From NCBI RefSeq assembly GCF_025994315.1, contig NZ_BAQE01000032.1: 64,000 nt of DNA, one strand, 5' to 3'. The stretch's first letter is position 1. Every line of letters starts with the position of its first letter. The position numbers and the translations under genes were made by a program. The DNA comes from Swaminathania salitolerans (GTDB lineage Bacteria; Pseudomonadota; Alphaproteobacteria; Acetobacterales; Acetobacteraceae). This document shows, piece after piece, positions 30,154 through 38,758 of this stretch. Below the pieces are notes generated by a model that was not told the origin of the DNA, searched no databases, and saw only the letters and a program-made list of their open reading frames with translations.

Positions 30154-30381
30154 AGCCTCTTCGACCCTGGGACGATATCACAGCCGGAAGGAAAGGACGC
30201 AGGCATCGCTTCCTGCGTCTGGAACGCCCTGTACCCGTCATGTCAGGAGGCCTCTCTCAGGCATGAAACCGGTGGGCCTTGCCGCATACGAAGGACGATG
30301 TTCTGGAAAGACACCGCCTCCGGGATTCGGGCGGGGCAGGAGGCGGCGGTAAAACCTCCCGAGGGGCAGGACATGAGGATG

Positions 30382-30411
30382 AAAGGCGCTTCCCTCGTGG
30401 GAGCGCCTTTT
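30382..30411. terminator. Bidirectional terminator hairpin
   Basis: AAAGGCGCTTCCC pairs with GGGAGCGCCTTT around TCGT, a 12-bp stem with one bulged base and TTTT on the plus-strand exit. It lies between the convergent ctaB operon and the Tim44-like gene and may serve both. Confidence 0.7.
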
Positions 30412-30426
30412 GTCCATCCTGGCGGT

Positions 30427-31380
30427 TCAGCCGGTCTGCTGGATAGCGGAGAGGATCCAGTTGCCCCGACCGTCGGCCCTGACGAAGGTCCACAATTCGG
30501 TGACTGTCTGTCGTTCCGTCTTGCTGCCGTCGATGACGTTCCCGAAGGAATCCGTCGTTACGTCGATCAGGGAATACTGCATCGCAACGGTGGCATAGGT
30601 CATGTTGCCCTCATGCCATGCCTCGGCGAGATCCCCCTGGAGGAAGCGCACATCGGAAACGATATTGCGGGCCCCACGACTGGCGTAGTCGGAGAGCTGC
30701 TCGCTGAAATAGGAAACCATCTCCGGCGTGGCCATCGTCGAAAGTGCGCGCATGTTCTGCGCACTCCACGCTGCCTGGATATCCAGAAGAAGGCGCTGGA
30801 AATCCTGATAATCGCTGTTGCTGATGGTGACCTGAGGCGCACCCGCGCCGTTGGGGAAGCCCCCCTGGAACGGCGCACCTCCTGCCGGATTGCTGCCCGG
30901 GAAGCTGCCTCCGCCGAACGCGTTCGGCGCGGCGTTATTGCGACGGTTCCCCAGCCAGCGCAGAAGCATGACGATCAGAAAGCCGAAAATCGCGACCTGG
31001 AAGAGGAAGCCGAGAAAGGATAGCCCCCCGCCGATCCCGCCAAAAAATCCGTGGCCGGACAGCATGCCGAACAGCCCCGCCCCGAGCAATCCGCCCGCGA
31101 AACCCGTGAGGAACGGGCGACGCTGGGCGAAGCCGAGCGGACGATTGGCCGGGCGGGAAAAGGGAGCGTTCATGCCCGGCGTCTGCGTACGCGGTGCATA
31201 GCTCCGCTCCATGGGGCGGGCGGCAAAGGGCGAGGTACGCGTCATGGGGGGCGCCGAATAGGTGCGACTTCCACGGCTGCCCATCGAGCGTCCGCCGCCC
31301 GGGCGCGCATCGGCTGGCGGCGTCAGAAGCGGGGCGAGTGCGGCCAGTAGAACGAAGGCCTTCAAAACGGGGCGGGTCAT
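30427..31380 (-). CDS. Tim44-like domain membrane protein
   Basis: 317 residues. A signal-like N-terminus (MTRPVLKAFVLLAALAPLLT) is followed by a Ser/Arg/Pro-rich low-complexity stretch, a glycine-rich double hydrophobic segment (FAGGLLGAGLFGMLSG, then LGFLFQVAIFGFLIVMLL) and a C-terminal Tim44-like domain (ISNSDYQDFQRLLLDIQ and LTEL-type beta strands, TELWTFVRADGRGNWILSAI). AGGAG lies about 5 bases before ATG 31380. The family occurs in bacterial inner membranes; its function is unclear, possibly adaptor or transport-related. Confidence 0.85.
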   Translation of the reverse strand: MTRPVLKAFVLLAALAPLLTPPADARPGGGRSMGSRGSRTYSAPPMTRTSPFAARPMERSYAPRTQTPGMNAPFSRPANRPLGFAQRRPFLTGFAGGLLGAGLFGMLSGHGFFGGIGGGLSFLGFLFQVAIFGFLIVMLLRWLGNRRNNAAPNAFGGGSFPGSNPAGGAPFQGGFPNGAGAPQVTISNSDYQDFQRLLLDIQAAWSAQNMRALSTMATPEMVSYFSEQLSDYASRGARNIVSDVRFLQGDLAEAWHEGNMTYATVAMQYSLIDVTTDSFGNVIDGSKTERQTVTELWTFVRADGRGNWILSAIQQTG

Positions 31381-31391
31381 GTAAACTCCTG

Positions 31392-32732
31392 TCAGCTCCC
31401 GGCGACGCTCATCGCGTCGATCCTGATCGTCGGGGCGTCGATACCGTAGCGGAACTCGAGATCGTCGGCGGCCTGCATGGATCGGAACATGGTGATGAGA
31501 TTGCCGGCAATCGTGAATTCGGCAACCGGCTCGGCCAGTTGCCCGTTCCGGATCATGAAGCCCGAGGCGCCCCGGCTGTAATCGCCGGTCAGTTCGTTGA
31601 TCGACGATCCCATCAACTCGGTGACATAGATGCCTTCGCCGATATCCCCGATGAGCGTCTCGACCGGCGTCTCGCCACCGCTCAGATAGAAATTGGTGAC
31701 CGAAGGTGCAGGCGGGCTGCCGATCGCACGCGCGGCGCGACCATTCGTGACAAGGCAGAACTGCTTTGCGGAGCGGCTGTCGAGCAGCCATTCCTGAAGA
31801 ATCCCGCCTTCGACGCAGGCGAGCACGTCCGGTCTGATCCCTTCGGCGTCGAAGGGGCGCGAGCGCAAACCGCGCGGGCGTGTGGGATCGTCGATGACGC
31901 TCAATGCCCCGGGGAGGATCGCCTTGCCGAGATATCCCGCAAGAAACGACGTACAGCGCGCGATCAGGGCGCCGTTGATCGCGTTGGCGAGATGGCCGAG
32001 CAGGCTTCCCGAGACGCGCCTGTCGAAAACGACCGGCATGTCGCCGGTCCGGGGCTTGACGGGGTTCATGCGTCGCAAGGCGCGTTCGGCGGCGTCCCGG
32101 CCCAGCTGTTCGGGCGAGTCCAGAGCGCACAGGAAGCGGGCGCTGTGCCCGGCATAATCGCGCTGCATCCTGTCGCCGTGCCCGGCGAGAACGCTGACCC
32201 CGGTGCTGTGGCTCGTCTGGCTGTAATGGCCCTGAAAACCACCGCTTTCAGCGAGTGCTACCGTCACATGGGCGTAGCCTGCGGAGGCACCGTTGCTGTT
32301 CGTGATCCCCTCATGACCGAGAGCGGCCTCCTCTGCGATACGTGCCCGGGCGAGAAGGGCATCGAGCGCAGGCGCCGGGGTCGGGTCGAGAATGTCGAGC
32401 GCCGCCAGATCCAGCGAGCCCTGCAGGGCCGGATCGGGCACGCAGGCATGGCGATCTTCCGGTACGACCCGCGCCATCGCGACGGCCTGTTCCGCCAGAC
32501 CTGCGAAGCGCTCCGGATCGAGATCCGTGGCAGAGACGCTCGCGCTGCGCTTGCCGAGGAAGCAGCGCAGACCGATATGCACCGTCTCCGAATGATCCAG
32601 CCCTTCGGGGACGCCATTGCGACACAGTGCAGAGAGCGAGCGCGAGGCGACGAACATCACATCGGCGCGGTCGGCACCGGCATGCCGGGCGGCGTCGAGG
32701 AGATCCTGCACCCTGTCCATTGGAGCTGTCAT
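31392..32732 (-). CDS. pmbA: PmbA/TldD-type metalloprotease subunit
   Basis: 446 residues. TldD and PmbA (TldE) are cytosolic partners that degrade small peptides and mature some peptide antibiotics. The mark of this paralog is NSNGASAGYAHVTVALAESG and the C-terminal GEGIYVTELMGSSINELTGD followed by SRGASGFMIRNGQLAEPV. It lacks the HExxxH of TldD, so it is the PmbA/TldE partner. TldD itself is not in the window. Starts in an ATGA overlap with the M16 protease gene. Confidence 0.9.
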   Translation of the reverse strand: MTAPMDRVQDLLDAARHAGADRADVMFVASRSLSALCRNGVPEGLDHSETVHIGLRCFLGKRSASVSATDLDPERFAGLAEQAVAMARVVPEDRHACVPDPALQGSLDLAALDILDPTPAPALDALLARARIAEEAALGHEGITNSNGASAGYAHVTVALAESGGFQGHYSQTSHSTGVSVLAGHGDRMQRDYAGHSARFLCALDSPEQLGRDAAERALRRMNPVKPRTGDMPVVFDRRVSGSLLGHLANAINGALIARCTSFLAGYLGKAILPGALSVIDDPTRPRGLRSRPFDAEGIRPDVLACVEGGILQEWLLDSRSAKQFCLVTNGRAARAIGSPPAPSVTNFYLSGGETPVETLIGDIGEGIYVTELMGSSINELTGDYSRGASGFMIRNGQLAEPVAEFTIAGNLITMFRSMQAADDLEFRYGIDAPTIRIDAMSVAGS

Positions 32733-33994
32733 GCGGCAAGCCTTTGCGCGATTGCCTCGAGGGAAGGGACCTTGGCGACCGGGCCTATGGTCGCAAGGGT
32801 CGGCGTCGCGCGGAAGATGGTCCGCGCGGCATCGATCATGGCCGCCTCATCCACAGCGTCGATTTTCGAGACCGTTTCTGCCGTGTCGATAACGCGGCCG
32901 AAAAGCTGCATCTGGCGAGCGATCTGTTCGCAGCGGCTGCCCGTGCTTTCCAGGGACATCAGGAGGGAGGATTTCACCTGTGCGCGTGCGCGCGCGATTT
33001 CCTCCGCGCTGATCCCGTCCTCGATGCGCCGCAATTCGTCCAGAAGCACCGGCACCAGCTCGGCCGCCTCCGACTCTCCCGTGCCCGCATAGATTCCGAA
33101 CAGTCCCGAATCCAGGAAAGGAAGCGCGAAGGCATAGACGGAATAGACCAGACCGCGCTTTTCGCGGATTTCCTGGAACAGGCGCGAGGACATACCGCCC
33201 CCGAGAACGGTCGAGAGAAGCATGACGGCGTGATAGGCCGGGTCGCCGTAACCGACCGAAGGAAAGCCGAGAACGAGATGCGCCTGATCGAGCGCCCGCG
33301 TCTCACGATGATCCCCTCCCGCATAACGGCCCGGACTGCGAGCAGGAGGACGATGGTCGGGCAGATCGCGGAAATGCGTCTGGACCATCTCGAGCACAGC
33401 CTCGTGCTCGAGATTGCCCGCTGCTGCAATGACCATGTTATGCGTCGTGTAATGCGTGTGCATGTAGCGCATCATGGTCTCGCGCTTCATTCCCGCGACG
33501 AGCGCCTCCGTTCCGAGGGTGGGGCGTCCCATGGACTGGTCGGGGAAGGCCGTCTCCTGGAAATGGTCGAATATGATGTCGTCCGGAGTGTCGTTGGCCT
33601 GACCGATCTCCTGGAGGATCACACCGCGCTCCCGCTCGACTTCCTGTTCGAGAAAGGTGCTGTGCGTGAGGATGTCGCCGATGATGTCGATGCCCAGAGG
33701 GAGGTCCTCCTTGAGCAGCTTGACATAATAGGCGGTCTGTTCGCGCGCGGTGTAGGCGTTGATATGCCCGCCGACATTCTCGATCTCCTCGGCGATCCGG
33801 GCCGCCGAGCGGCGGGCGGTTCCCTTGAAGGCCATGTGTTCGAGAAAATGCGAGACTCCGTTCTCCTCGGCGCTTTCATTCCGGGTGCCCGTCGCGACAT
33901 AGGCGCCGAAGGAGACGGTCTCGACGCGCTCCATACGCTCCGTGACGACGGTGAGTCCATTGGGCAGGGTGGTGACGGTGATCGGATCGTTCAT
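32729..33994 (-). CDS. M16 family zinc protease (processing-peptidase type)
   Basis: 421 residues, like the bacterial ancestors of the mitochondrial processing peptidase. The inverted zinc motif is HFLEHMAFKGT near residue 53 (HxxEH), with the distal Glu in EREQTAYY-type sequence. The start at 33994 (MNDPITVTTLPNGLTV) fits the family; a longer frame upstream only reads low-complexity sequence. Its last codons overlap the pmbA start (ATGA), so the two proteases are co-translated. Confidence 0.9.
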   Translation of the reverse strand: MNDPITVTTLPNGLTVVTERMERVETVSFGAYVATGTRNESAEENGVSHFLEHMAFKGTARRSAARIAEEIENVGGHINAYTAREQTAYYVKLLKEDLPLGIDIIGDILTHSTFLEQEVERERGVILQEIGQANDTPDDIIFDHFQETAFPDQSMGRPTLGTEALVAGMKRETMMRYMHTHYTTHNMVIAAAGNLEHEAVLEMVQTHFRDLPDHRPPARSPGRYAGGDHRETRALDQAHLVLGFPSVGYGDPAYHAVMLLSTVLGGGMSSRLFQEIREKRGLVYSVYAFALPFLDSGLFGIYAGTGESEAAELVPVLLDELRRIEDGISAEEIARARAQVKSSLLMSLESTGSRCEQIARQMQLFGRVIDTAETVSKIDAVDEAAMIDAARTIFRATPTLATIGPVAKVPSLEAIAQRLAA

Positions 33995-34135
33995 CGAGCG
34001 CGGGTGGTCCTGACTGGAAAGAGGGTGTGGCAGGGCTGAGATGGCGTCGGCAAAAGGAAAATTCCACCCCCTCCCGGTGTGAAGGCGCGGGCATAGTCCG
34101 GGATGCGCACCCGACGATGTCCCGGCCCGGTGCGA

Positions 34136-34171
34136 GATCCGGTGCCAGATCCGGAGCAAGATCCGGTGGAA
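34136..34171. repeat. 12-bp tandem repeat, intergenic
   Basis: GATCCGGTGCCA, GATCCGGAGCAA and GATCCGGTGGAA are contiguous. Same period as the coding arrays elsewhere in the window. Confidence 0.85.
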
Positions 34172-34276
34172 GACGACCCCGGGCAGGAAGGCCTCCGTAG
34201 AGGAAAATCCCGCGGGAGAACCGAAAGGGACATTCCCTGCGAAAGCCGCCTCCCGGGGGTGGGGCAGCGTCTCGCA

Positions 34277-34300
34277 AAGCGGCCTTGTGCAAGGCGGCTT
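34277..34300 (-). terminator. Hairpin downstream of thrC
   Basis: On the minus strand AAGCCGCCTT, loop GCAC, then AAGGCCGCTT forms a 10-bp stem with one mismatch, followed by TTGCG. It lies 19 bases past the thrC stop. Confidence 0.55.
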
Positions 34301-34318
34301 CCTGCGGGTGCTACGCGT

Positions 34319-35713
34319 TCAGGCGAGGCCGACATGGCGCCGCACGGCGTCCTCGACGAGGGTGAGAGCGTTCGGCAGGATGTCGTAGCGCTCCTCGCGA
34401 TCGAACAGACCGGCGAGATGCGGTGGCAGGGTCGGGTCGATCCCGGTCGCCTTGCAGACGGCTTCGGGAAACTTGGCGGGATGCGCGGTGGCGGCAACGA
34501 CCATCGGAATGCCCGGCTCCTGCGCCTTGCGTCCCGCTGCGATACCGATCGCCGTATGAGGGTCGGCGAGATATCCAGACCTCTCGAACAGGGTCTTCAT
34601 CTCGGCGAGTGTCGCATCGTCGTCGAGCATGAGCGCATCGAACCGCGCCGTCGCGCGCCTCCAAACGGCGTCATCCACGCGCATCCGGCCATTCTGGCGG
34701 AAGGCGAGCATCGTGTCCCGGCAGGCTTGCGGGTCGCGATCCAGCAGCTCGAAAAGCAGACGCTCGAAATTGGAGGAGACCTGGATGTCCATGGAGGGAG
34801 AGAGGCTGGGTGCCACGGCTCTCATGCTCATGTCGTTCTCCGTCAGGAAGCGCGTGAGAATATCGTTCCGGTTGGAGCCGATGGCCAGGCGACGTACCGG
34901 CAGTCCCATCTCTCCGGCAGCCCATGCCGCGAGAACATTGCCGAAATTGCCTGTCGGTACGGCAAACGAGACCTCGCGGTCGGGGGCGCCGAGCATGAGG
35001 GCTGCGCGCACGTAATAGGGAATCTGTGCCGCGATGCGCGCCCAGTTGATGGAATTGACGGCCGAGAGATTGACTGCCTTGCGAAACCCCGTATCGGCGA
35101 ACATCGCCTTGACGAGATCCTGACAGTCGTCGAACGTTCCCTCGACAGCAATATTGAGGATATTCGCATCCTGCACGGTCGTCATCTGACGGCGTTGCAC
35201 CTCCGAAGTGCGACCCATCGGGTGCAGAATCGCAACGGAGAGATGGGGACTGCCGCGAAAGGCCTCGATCGCCGCCGATCCTGTATCGCCGGACGTCGCC
35301 CCGACGATCGTGACGCGCTGGTTACGCTCGGTCAGCACATGCTCGAACAGCTGGCCGAGGAGCTGCATCGCCATATCCTTGAAGGCGAGCGTCGGGCCGT
35401 GAAACAGCTCCATCGAAAACAGACCGTTCTCGATCTCGGTCAGCGGCGCGATCGCGGCGTGGGAGAACCCGGCATAGGCGCGCGCGCAGAGTGTCTGCAG
35501 GGTCGGAAGATCGATGCACCCCGCAGTGAAGACGGACAGGATCCGTGCAGCAAGGTCGGGATAGGAGAGCGTGCGCATCTCGCGCCACTGCTCTGCAGAA
35601 AAACGCGGCCACGTTTCAGGCATGTACAGCCCGCCATCATCCGCCAGTCCGGCCAGGAGAATGTCGGAGAAGGAGCGCGGGCTGGTATCGCCGCGGGTCG
35701 AACGGTACTGCAT
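34319..35713 (-). CDS. thrC: Threonine synthase
   Basis: 464 residues; converts O-phosphohomoserine to threonine with PLP. The N-terminus MQYRSTRGDTSPRSFSDILL and DGGLYMPETWP are family features. PLP lysine is in FHGPTLAFKDMAMQLLGQ. ATG 35713 is chosen because AAGG lies 5 bases upstream and it gives the standard N-terminus; ATG 35725 is four codons earlier. A second royal-jelly-like gene ends 46 bases upstream on the same strand. Confidence 0.96.
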   Translation of the reverse strand: MQYRSTRGDTSPRSFSDILLAGLADDGGLYMPETWPRFSAEQWREMRTLSYPDLAARILSVFTAGCIDLPTLQTLCARAYAGFSHAAIAPLTEIENGLFSMELFHGPTLAFKDMAMQLLGQLFEHVLTERNQRVTIVGATSGDTGSAAIEAFRGSPHLSVAILHPMGRTSEVQRRQMTTVQDANILNIAVEGTFDDCQDLVKAMFADTGFRKAVNLSAVNSINWARIAAQIPYYVRAALMLGAPDREVSFAVPTGNFGNVLAAWAAGEMGLPVRRLAIGSNRNDILTRFLTENDMSMRAVAPSLSPSMDIQVSSNFERLLFELLDRDPQACRDTMLAFRQNGRMRVDDAVWRRATARFDALMLDDDATLAEMKTLFERSGYLADPHTAIGIAAGRKAQEPGIPMVVAATAHPAKFPEAVCKATGIDPTLPPHLAGLFDREERYDILPNALTLVEDAVRRHVGLA

Positions 35714-35759
35714 GAAGGCCTTCATCGCTGGAGGGTGCAAGAAAGAGTGTACGGCCCGC

Positions 35760-36818
35760 TCAGGGCAGGGCGGGAAGCCGGAGCTGCAAGAGGGCATTGC
35801 CGACCGGGATACAGATCTGTCCGTCATTCGTCACGGCCGGAATGCCCGCCTGAACCAGGCCGGGCGACGAGAAGAGAATACGCGGATGACGCCCGGGGTC
35901 GAAGGAGAGGAGGCGCCCGTTTGCGATGTCGGTGAAATACAGGGTGGAATCGGGACCGATGGCGAGGCCGCCGACGGTCGGCGTTCCCCGCCAGGCCGTG
36001 ACCCCTTCCATCAGCTCCACGGCGGTCACGGAGGGGTCTGTCAGCAGCGCGGTCGAAAGACGATAGAGCGGGCCGGTGGGGGTCATTTCGTACAGCCAGG
36101 CGCCGTCCTTTCCGAGTGCCAGGAAAGAAAGATCGCGCGTTTCGGGCCGGCCCTGCCGGTCGATCACGGGGCTGTTGTTGCGTATTAGCGGCGCATGGCC
36201 CCGCGCGCTCGGATAACCGGCGAAGAAACGCCTCGCGGTTCCCTTGACGAGATCGAGCGCGACGAGGGCGGCGCCGCCTTCATCGGCCAGATAGGCATGA
36301 TCGCCATGGATCGCGAGATCGGTGAACCGGCTCGCAGGCGTGAAGGCCTCCGGGGGCAGGGCATGATCAGCGCGAGAGACGAAGGTCACGGGGTCGAACA
36401 GCATCATATGGGGGGGGCGGTCGCCGGTTCCGGCGAAGAGGATCCACAGCCCGTCGCCCTCGCCGGATGCCATGGCGATCGCAGGGGCACGAAGCCGGTC
36501 CGCCGCGCCGGGCGCCGAAAGGAGAACAGGGGTTGCCTGTCCTGTTCCTGTATCGATCTTCACGAGATCGGGGCGCTCTCCTGCGGCGGAACTGTCGCGC
36601 AGGACCAGAACGGCACCGGTCTTCATCGATACGGCCCTGTTCCAGTCCGTTCCGGGGAGCGGGATCGACCGGATGGGTTGCGCCTGGTTCGTATCCGCGA
36701 CCCAGGGTCGCTCATGCGAGGCCCAGGCCTGCGGGAGCGATGCAGGAAGATGCGTGGCGACAAGCGCGAGGGCCAGAAACCGCCATCCCCGGCGGCGAAT
36801 GGATGAGAAAAGGACCAT
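35760..36818 (-). CDS. Second secreted MRJP/SMP-30-like beta-propeller
   Basis: 352 residues with a signal peptide (GWRFLALALVATHLPASLPQ). Propeller-type blades include LFDPVTFVSRADHALPPEAF, FTDLAIHGDHAYLADEGGAAL, TVGGLAIGPDSTLYFTDIAN and the C-terminal GNALLQLRLPALP. The pattern resembles the royal-jelly/yellow family and the gene at 13010, but with lower similarity. Start is uncertain: ATG 36818 has AAGGAG only 2 bases away, and ATG 36836 is the alternative. It is upstream of thrC on the same strand. Function unknown; a periplasmic lactone- or sugar-acid-related binding role is a guess. Confidence 0.68.
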   Translation of the reverse strand: MVLFSSIRRRGWRFLALALVATHLPASLPQAWASHERPWVADTNQAQPIRSIPLPGTDWNRAVSMKTGAVLVLRDSSAAGERPDLVKIDTGTGQATPVLLSAPGAADRLRAPAIAMASGEGDGLWILFAGTGDRPPHMMLFDPVTFVSRADHALPPEAFTPASRFTDLAIHGDHAYLADEGGAALVALDLVKGTARRFFAGYPSARGHAPLIRNNSPVIDRQGRPETRDLSFLALGKDGAWLYEMTPTGPLYRLSTALLTDPSVTAVELMEGVTAWRGTPTVGGLAIGPDSTLYFTDIANGRLLSFDPGRHPRILFSSPGLVQAGIPAVTNDGQICIPVGNALLQLRLPALP

Positions 36819-36976
36819 GGCTCCTTGTAAGCCCATTCGGTCCCCGCGCAAGCTCGGCCTGCCATGACGGAAGCGATTCTGCCCGCCCCCGGCTCCCCCC
36901 CCGGCTTCTTCTCCCCCGGCTTCCTCCCCGGTGACCCGACGTTGAGATCCGGCGCAAGACGCTTCATGGTCGTTTC

Positions 36977-38758
36977 ATGACAGCACATGATTCCCGCGTC
37001 GATACGGCCATGGCATTTCTCGCAGGAGGCGCGCCCGAAAGGGCGGAAGCGCTGTTCAGGGAGATTCTCTCGGCTGAGCCCGCTCATCCCGGCGCCTGGC
37101 ACGGTCTCGCCTGCGTCGCGCGTGACCGGAGCAAGCCCCATATCGCCATTGCCTGCGCCGGACGGGCTCTGCAGGCGCCGCCCGACGACCGGAGCCGCGC
37201 TGTCTTCACGCTCACTCTGGCCGCAGCGCTCGACGAGGCAGGCCATCGGCGCGAGGCGCTCTCGGCATGCAGGGTCGCGCTCCTGCTCGAGCCGCGTGAC
37301 CCGCGCGGTCATATGCTCGAGGGCGAACTGCTTCATGCCTCAGGTGAGAGGCTCGAGGCCCGTCGGGCTTTCGACCGGGCCATCGCACTCGCCTCCGACC
37401 CCGCGCCGCTTTTGACGCGGATCGCCGGATTTCTGATGCGTCACGCCGCTTATGCCGATGCGGCAGAGGCCTGGGATCAGCTCGCTCTGCTTCATCCCGG
37501 AGATCCGCTCGTTCTCGCGAACCGGGGGGCCGCCCTGTTCGAGGCCGGACAGATGGAGGCTGCGCGCACGAGCCTCGAGCAGGCGATGGCTTCAGGGGGC
37601 GACACGGCGGAAACGACGAGCAATCTCGCCCTCGTCGAAATGGCGCTCGGCCATTTCGAGGCAGCGCAGCGCCATTTCGACGAGGCGTGCCGCAAGGCTC
37701 CGGACGACGTCGCGATGCGGATCAATCGCGCGAGTTTCCACGCTGAAACCGGTGAGGAAATGCGGGCGCGCGAGACGTTGGCGCCGCTCGCCGCGCTGGA
37801 CGGTCCGGACGGGAGAAAGGCGGCGTTCAATCTCGCCACGCTCGACCTGTCCCAGGGGAGATACGAAGACGGCTGGCGAGGTTTCGAAAGCCGTCTCGCT
37901 CTGGGGCCGAATGCTGTTTCGGCCTCGGCGCGATGGACGGGAGAGAAAACGGAGAAGCGGGTGAGAATCACCGCGGAGCAGGGGCTGGGCGACATGATCC
38001 AGTTTCTGAGATTCCTGCCCGAGGCAGCATCCCGGGCGCCTCTGCTTCTCGATCTGCCACCGACCGTTCTGACGCTCATCCCGCTCATGCCCGGGTTGCG
38101 TGACGCCCGGGCGAGCGGCAGGGTCAGGCTTGCAGGCGAGATGATCGGGGAGGATGGGATCGCAGGCGCAGGCGCAGGCGCAGGTATAGGCGGCGACGGA
38201 AGCTCCGGCCCGAGTTGTTCATTGCTCAGTCTTCCGCACCTTCTGGGCATGAGGTCCATCACGGCCGAGGCTTTTCTGGAGAGACCCGCGCGCCCGGTAC
38301 GAGGCAGGGTCGGGCTGTTCTGGGCCGGAAGTCCCGCCTATCGTTTCGACGCCCGTCGCAGCGTCCCGCGGGATCTGCTCGCCCCCGTTCTAGCGCTCTC
38401 GCAGGATCTTCCGGATGTGGAATTCCTGTGCCTGCAGCACGGTGCGCGCGCGCAGGAGCAGCAGGGAATGATCGTGCCTCCCATGGAAGACCTGGCTGCG
38501 ACGGCGGAAGCGCTGGCGCGCTGTTCCATCGTCGTGGGGGTCGATACGGCGCTCGCTCATCTCGCCGGCGCGCTCGGTGTCGAGTTCTGGCTTCTGGATC
38601 GTTACGGTGGAGACTGGCGCTGGAAGGGGCCGGACTGGTATCCGGCAGTGAGGATCTTCCGCTGTGCCAGGGCAGGTCCCGCCCCGGAGGTCTGGCCTTG
38701 CGTCATCGCGCGTCTTGCCGGAGCGCTTCGTGACAGGCTGGCCGGACCGGGATCCTGA
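36977..38758 (+). CDS. TPR protein with C-terminal glycosyltransferase-like domain
   Basis: 593 residues. The N-terminal half (about 10-310) is a run of TPR units, for example AEALFREILSAEPAHPGAWH and DPLVLANRGAALFEAGQ. The C-terminal half has the ITAEQGLGDMIQFLRFLPEA motif and a later GVDTALAHLAGALGVEFWLL, the pattern of TPR-linked GT-B glycosyltransferase-like proteins such as those of glycan or flagellin modification. Between them an alanine/glycine linker (GAGAGAG) comes from a hexanucleotide repeat. No enzymatic activity can be shown from the sequence alone. Confidence 0.75.
   Translation: MTAHDSRVDTAMAFLAGGAPERAEALFREILSAEPAHPGAWHGLACVARDRSKPHIAIACAGRALQAPPDDRSRAVFTLTLAAALDEAGHRREALSACRVALLLEPRDPRGHMLEGELLHASGERLEARRAFDRAIALASDPAPLLTRIAGFLMRHAAYADAAEAWDQLALLHPGDPLVLANRGAALFEAGQMEAARTSLEQAMASGGDTAETTSNLALVEMALGHFEAAQRHFDEACRKAPDDVAMRINRASFHAETGEEMRARETLAPLAALDGPDGRKAAFNLATLDLSQGRYEDGWRGFESRLALGPNAVSASARWTGEKTEKRVRITAEQGLGDMIQFLRFLPEAASRAPLLLDLPPTVLTLIPLMPGLRDARASGRVRLAGEMIGEDGIAGAGAGAGIGGDGSSGPSCSLLSLPHLLGMRSITAEAFLERPARPVRGRVGLFWAGSPAYRFDARRSVPRDLLAPVLALSQDLPDVEFLCLQHGARAQEQQGMIVPPMEDLAATAEALARCSIVVGVDTALAHLAGALGVEFWLLDRYGGDWRWKGPDWYPAVRIFRCARAGPAPEVWPCVIARLAGALRDRLAGPGS
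38162..38185. repeat. 6-bp tandem repeat in TPR protein linker
   Basis: Four copies of GCAGGC (with the last unit GCAGGT) encode alternating Ala-Gly in the linker between the TPR and glycosyltransferase-like parts. Confidence 0.8.

Larger units (their letters stand above)
33995..34318. other. Intergenic region with 12-bp array and thrC terminator
   Basis: These 324 bases separate two minus-strand genes. They contain the thrC terminator hairpin (34277-34300) and a three-copy 12-bp tandem array (34136-34171), and must hold the promoter for the M16-pmbA pair. No gene seen. Confidence 0.6.
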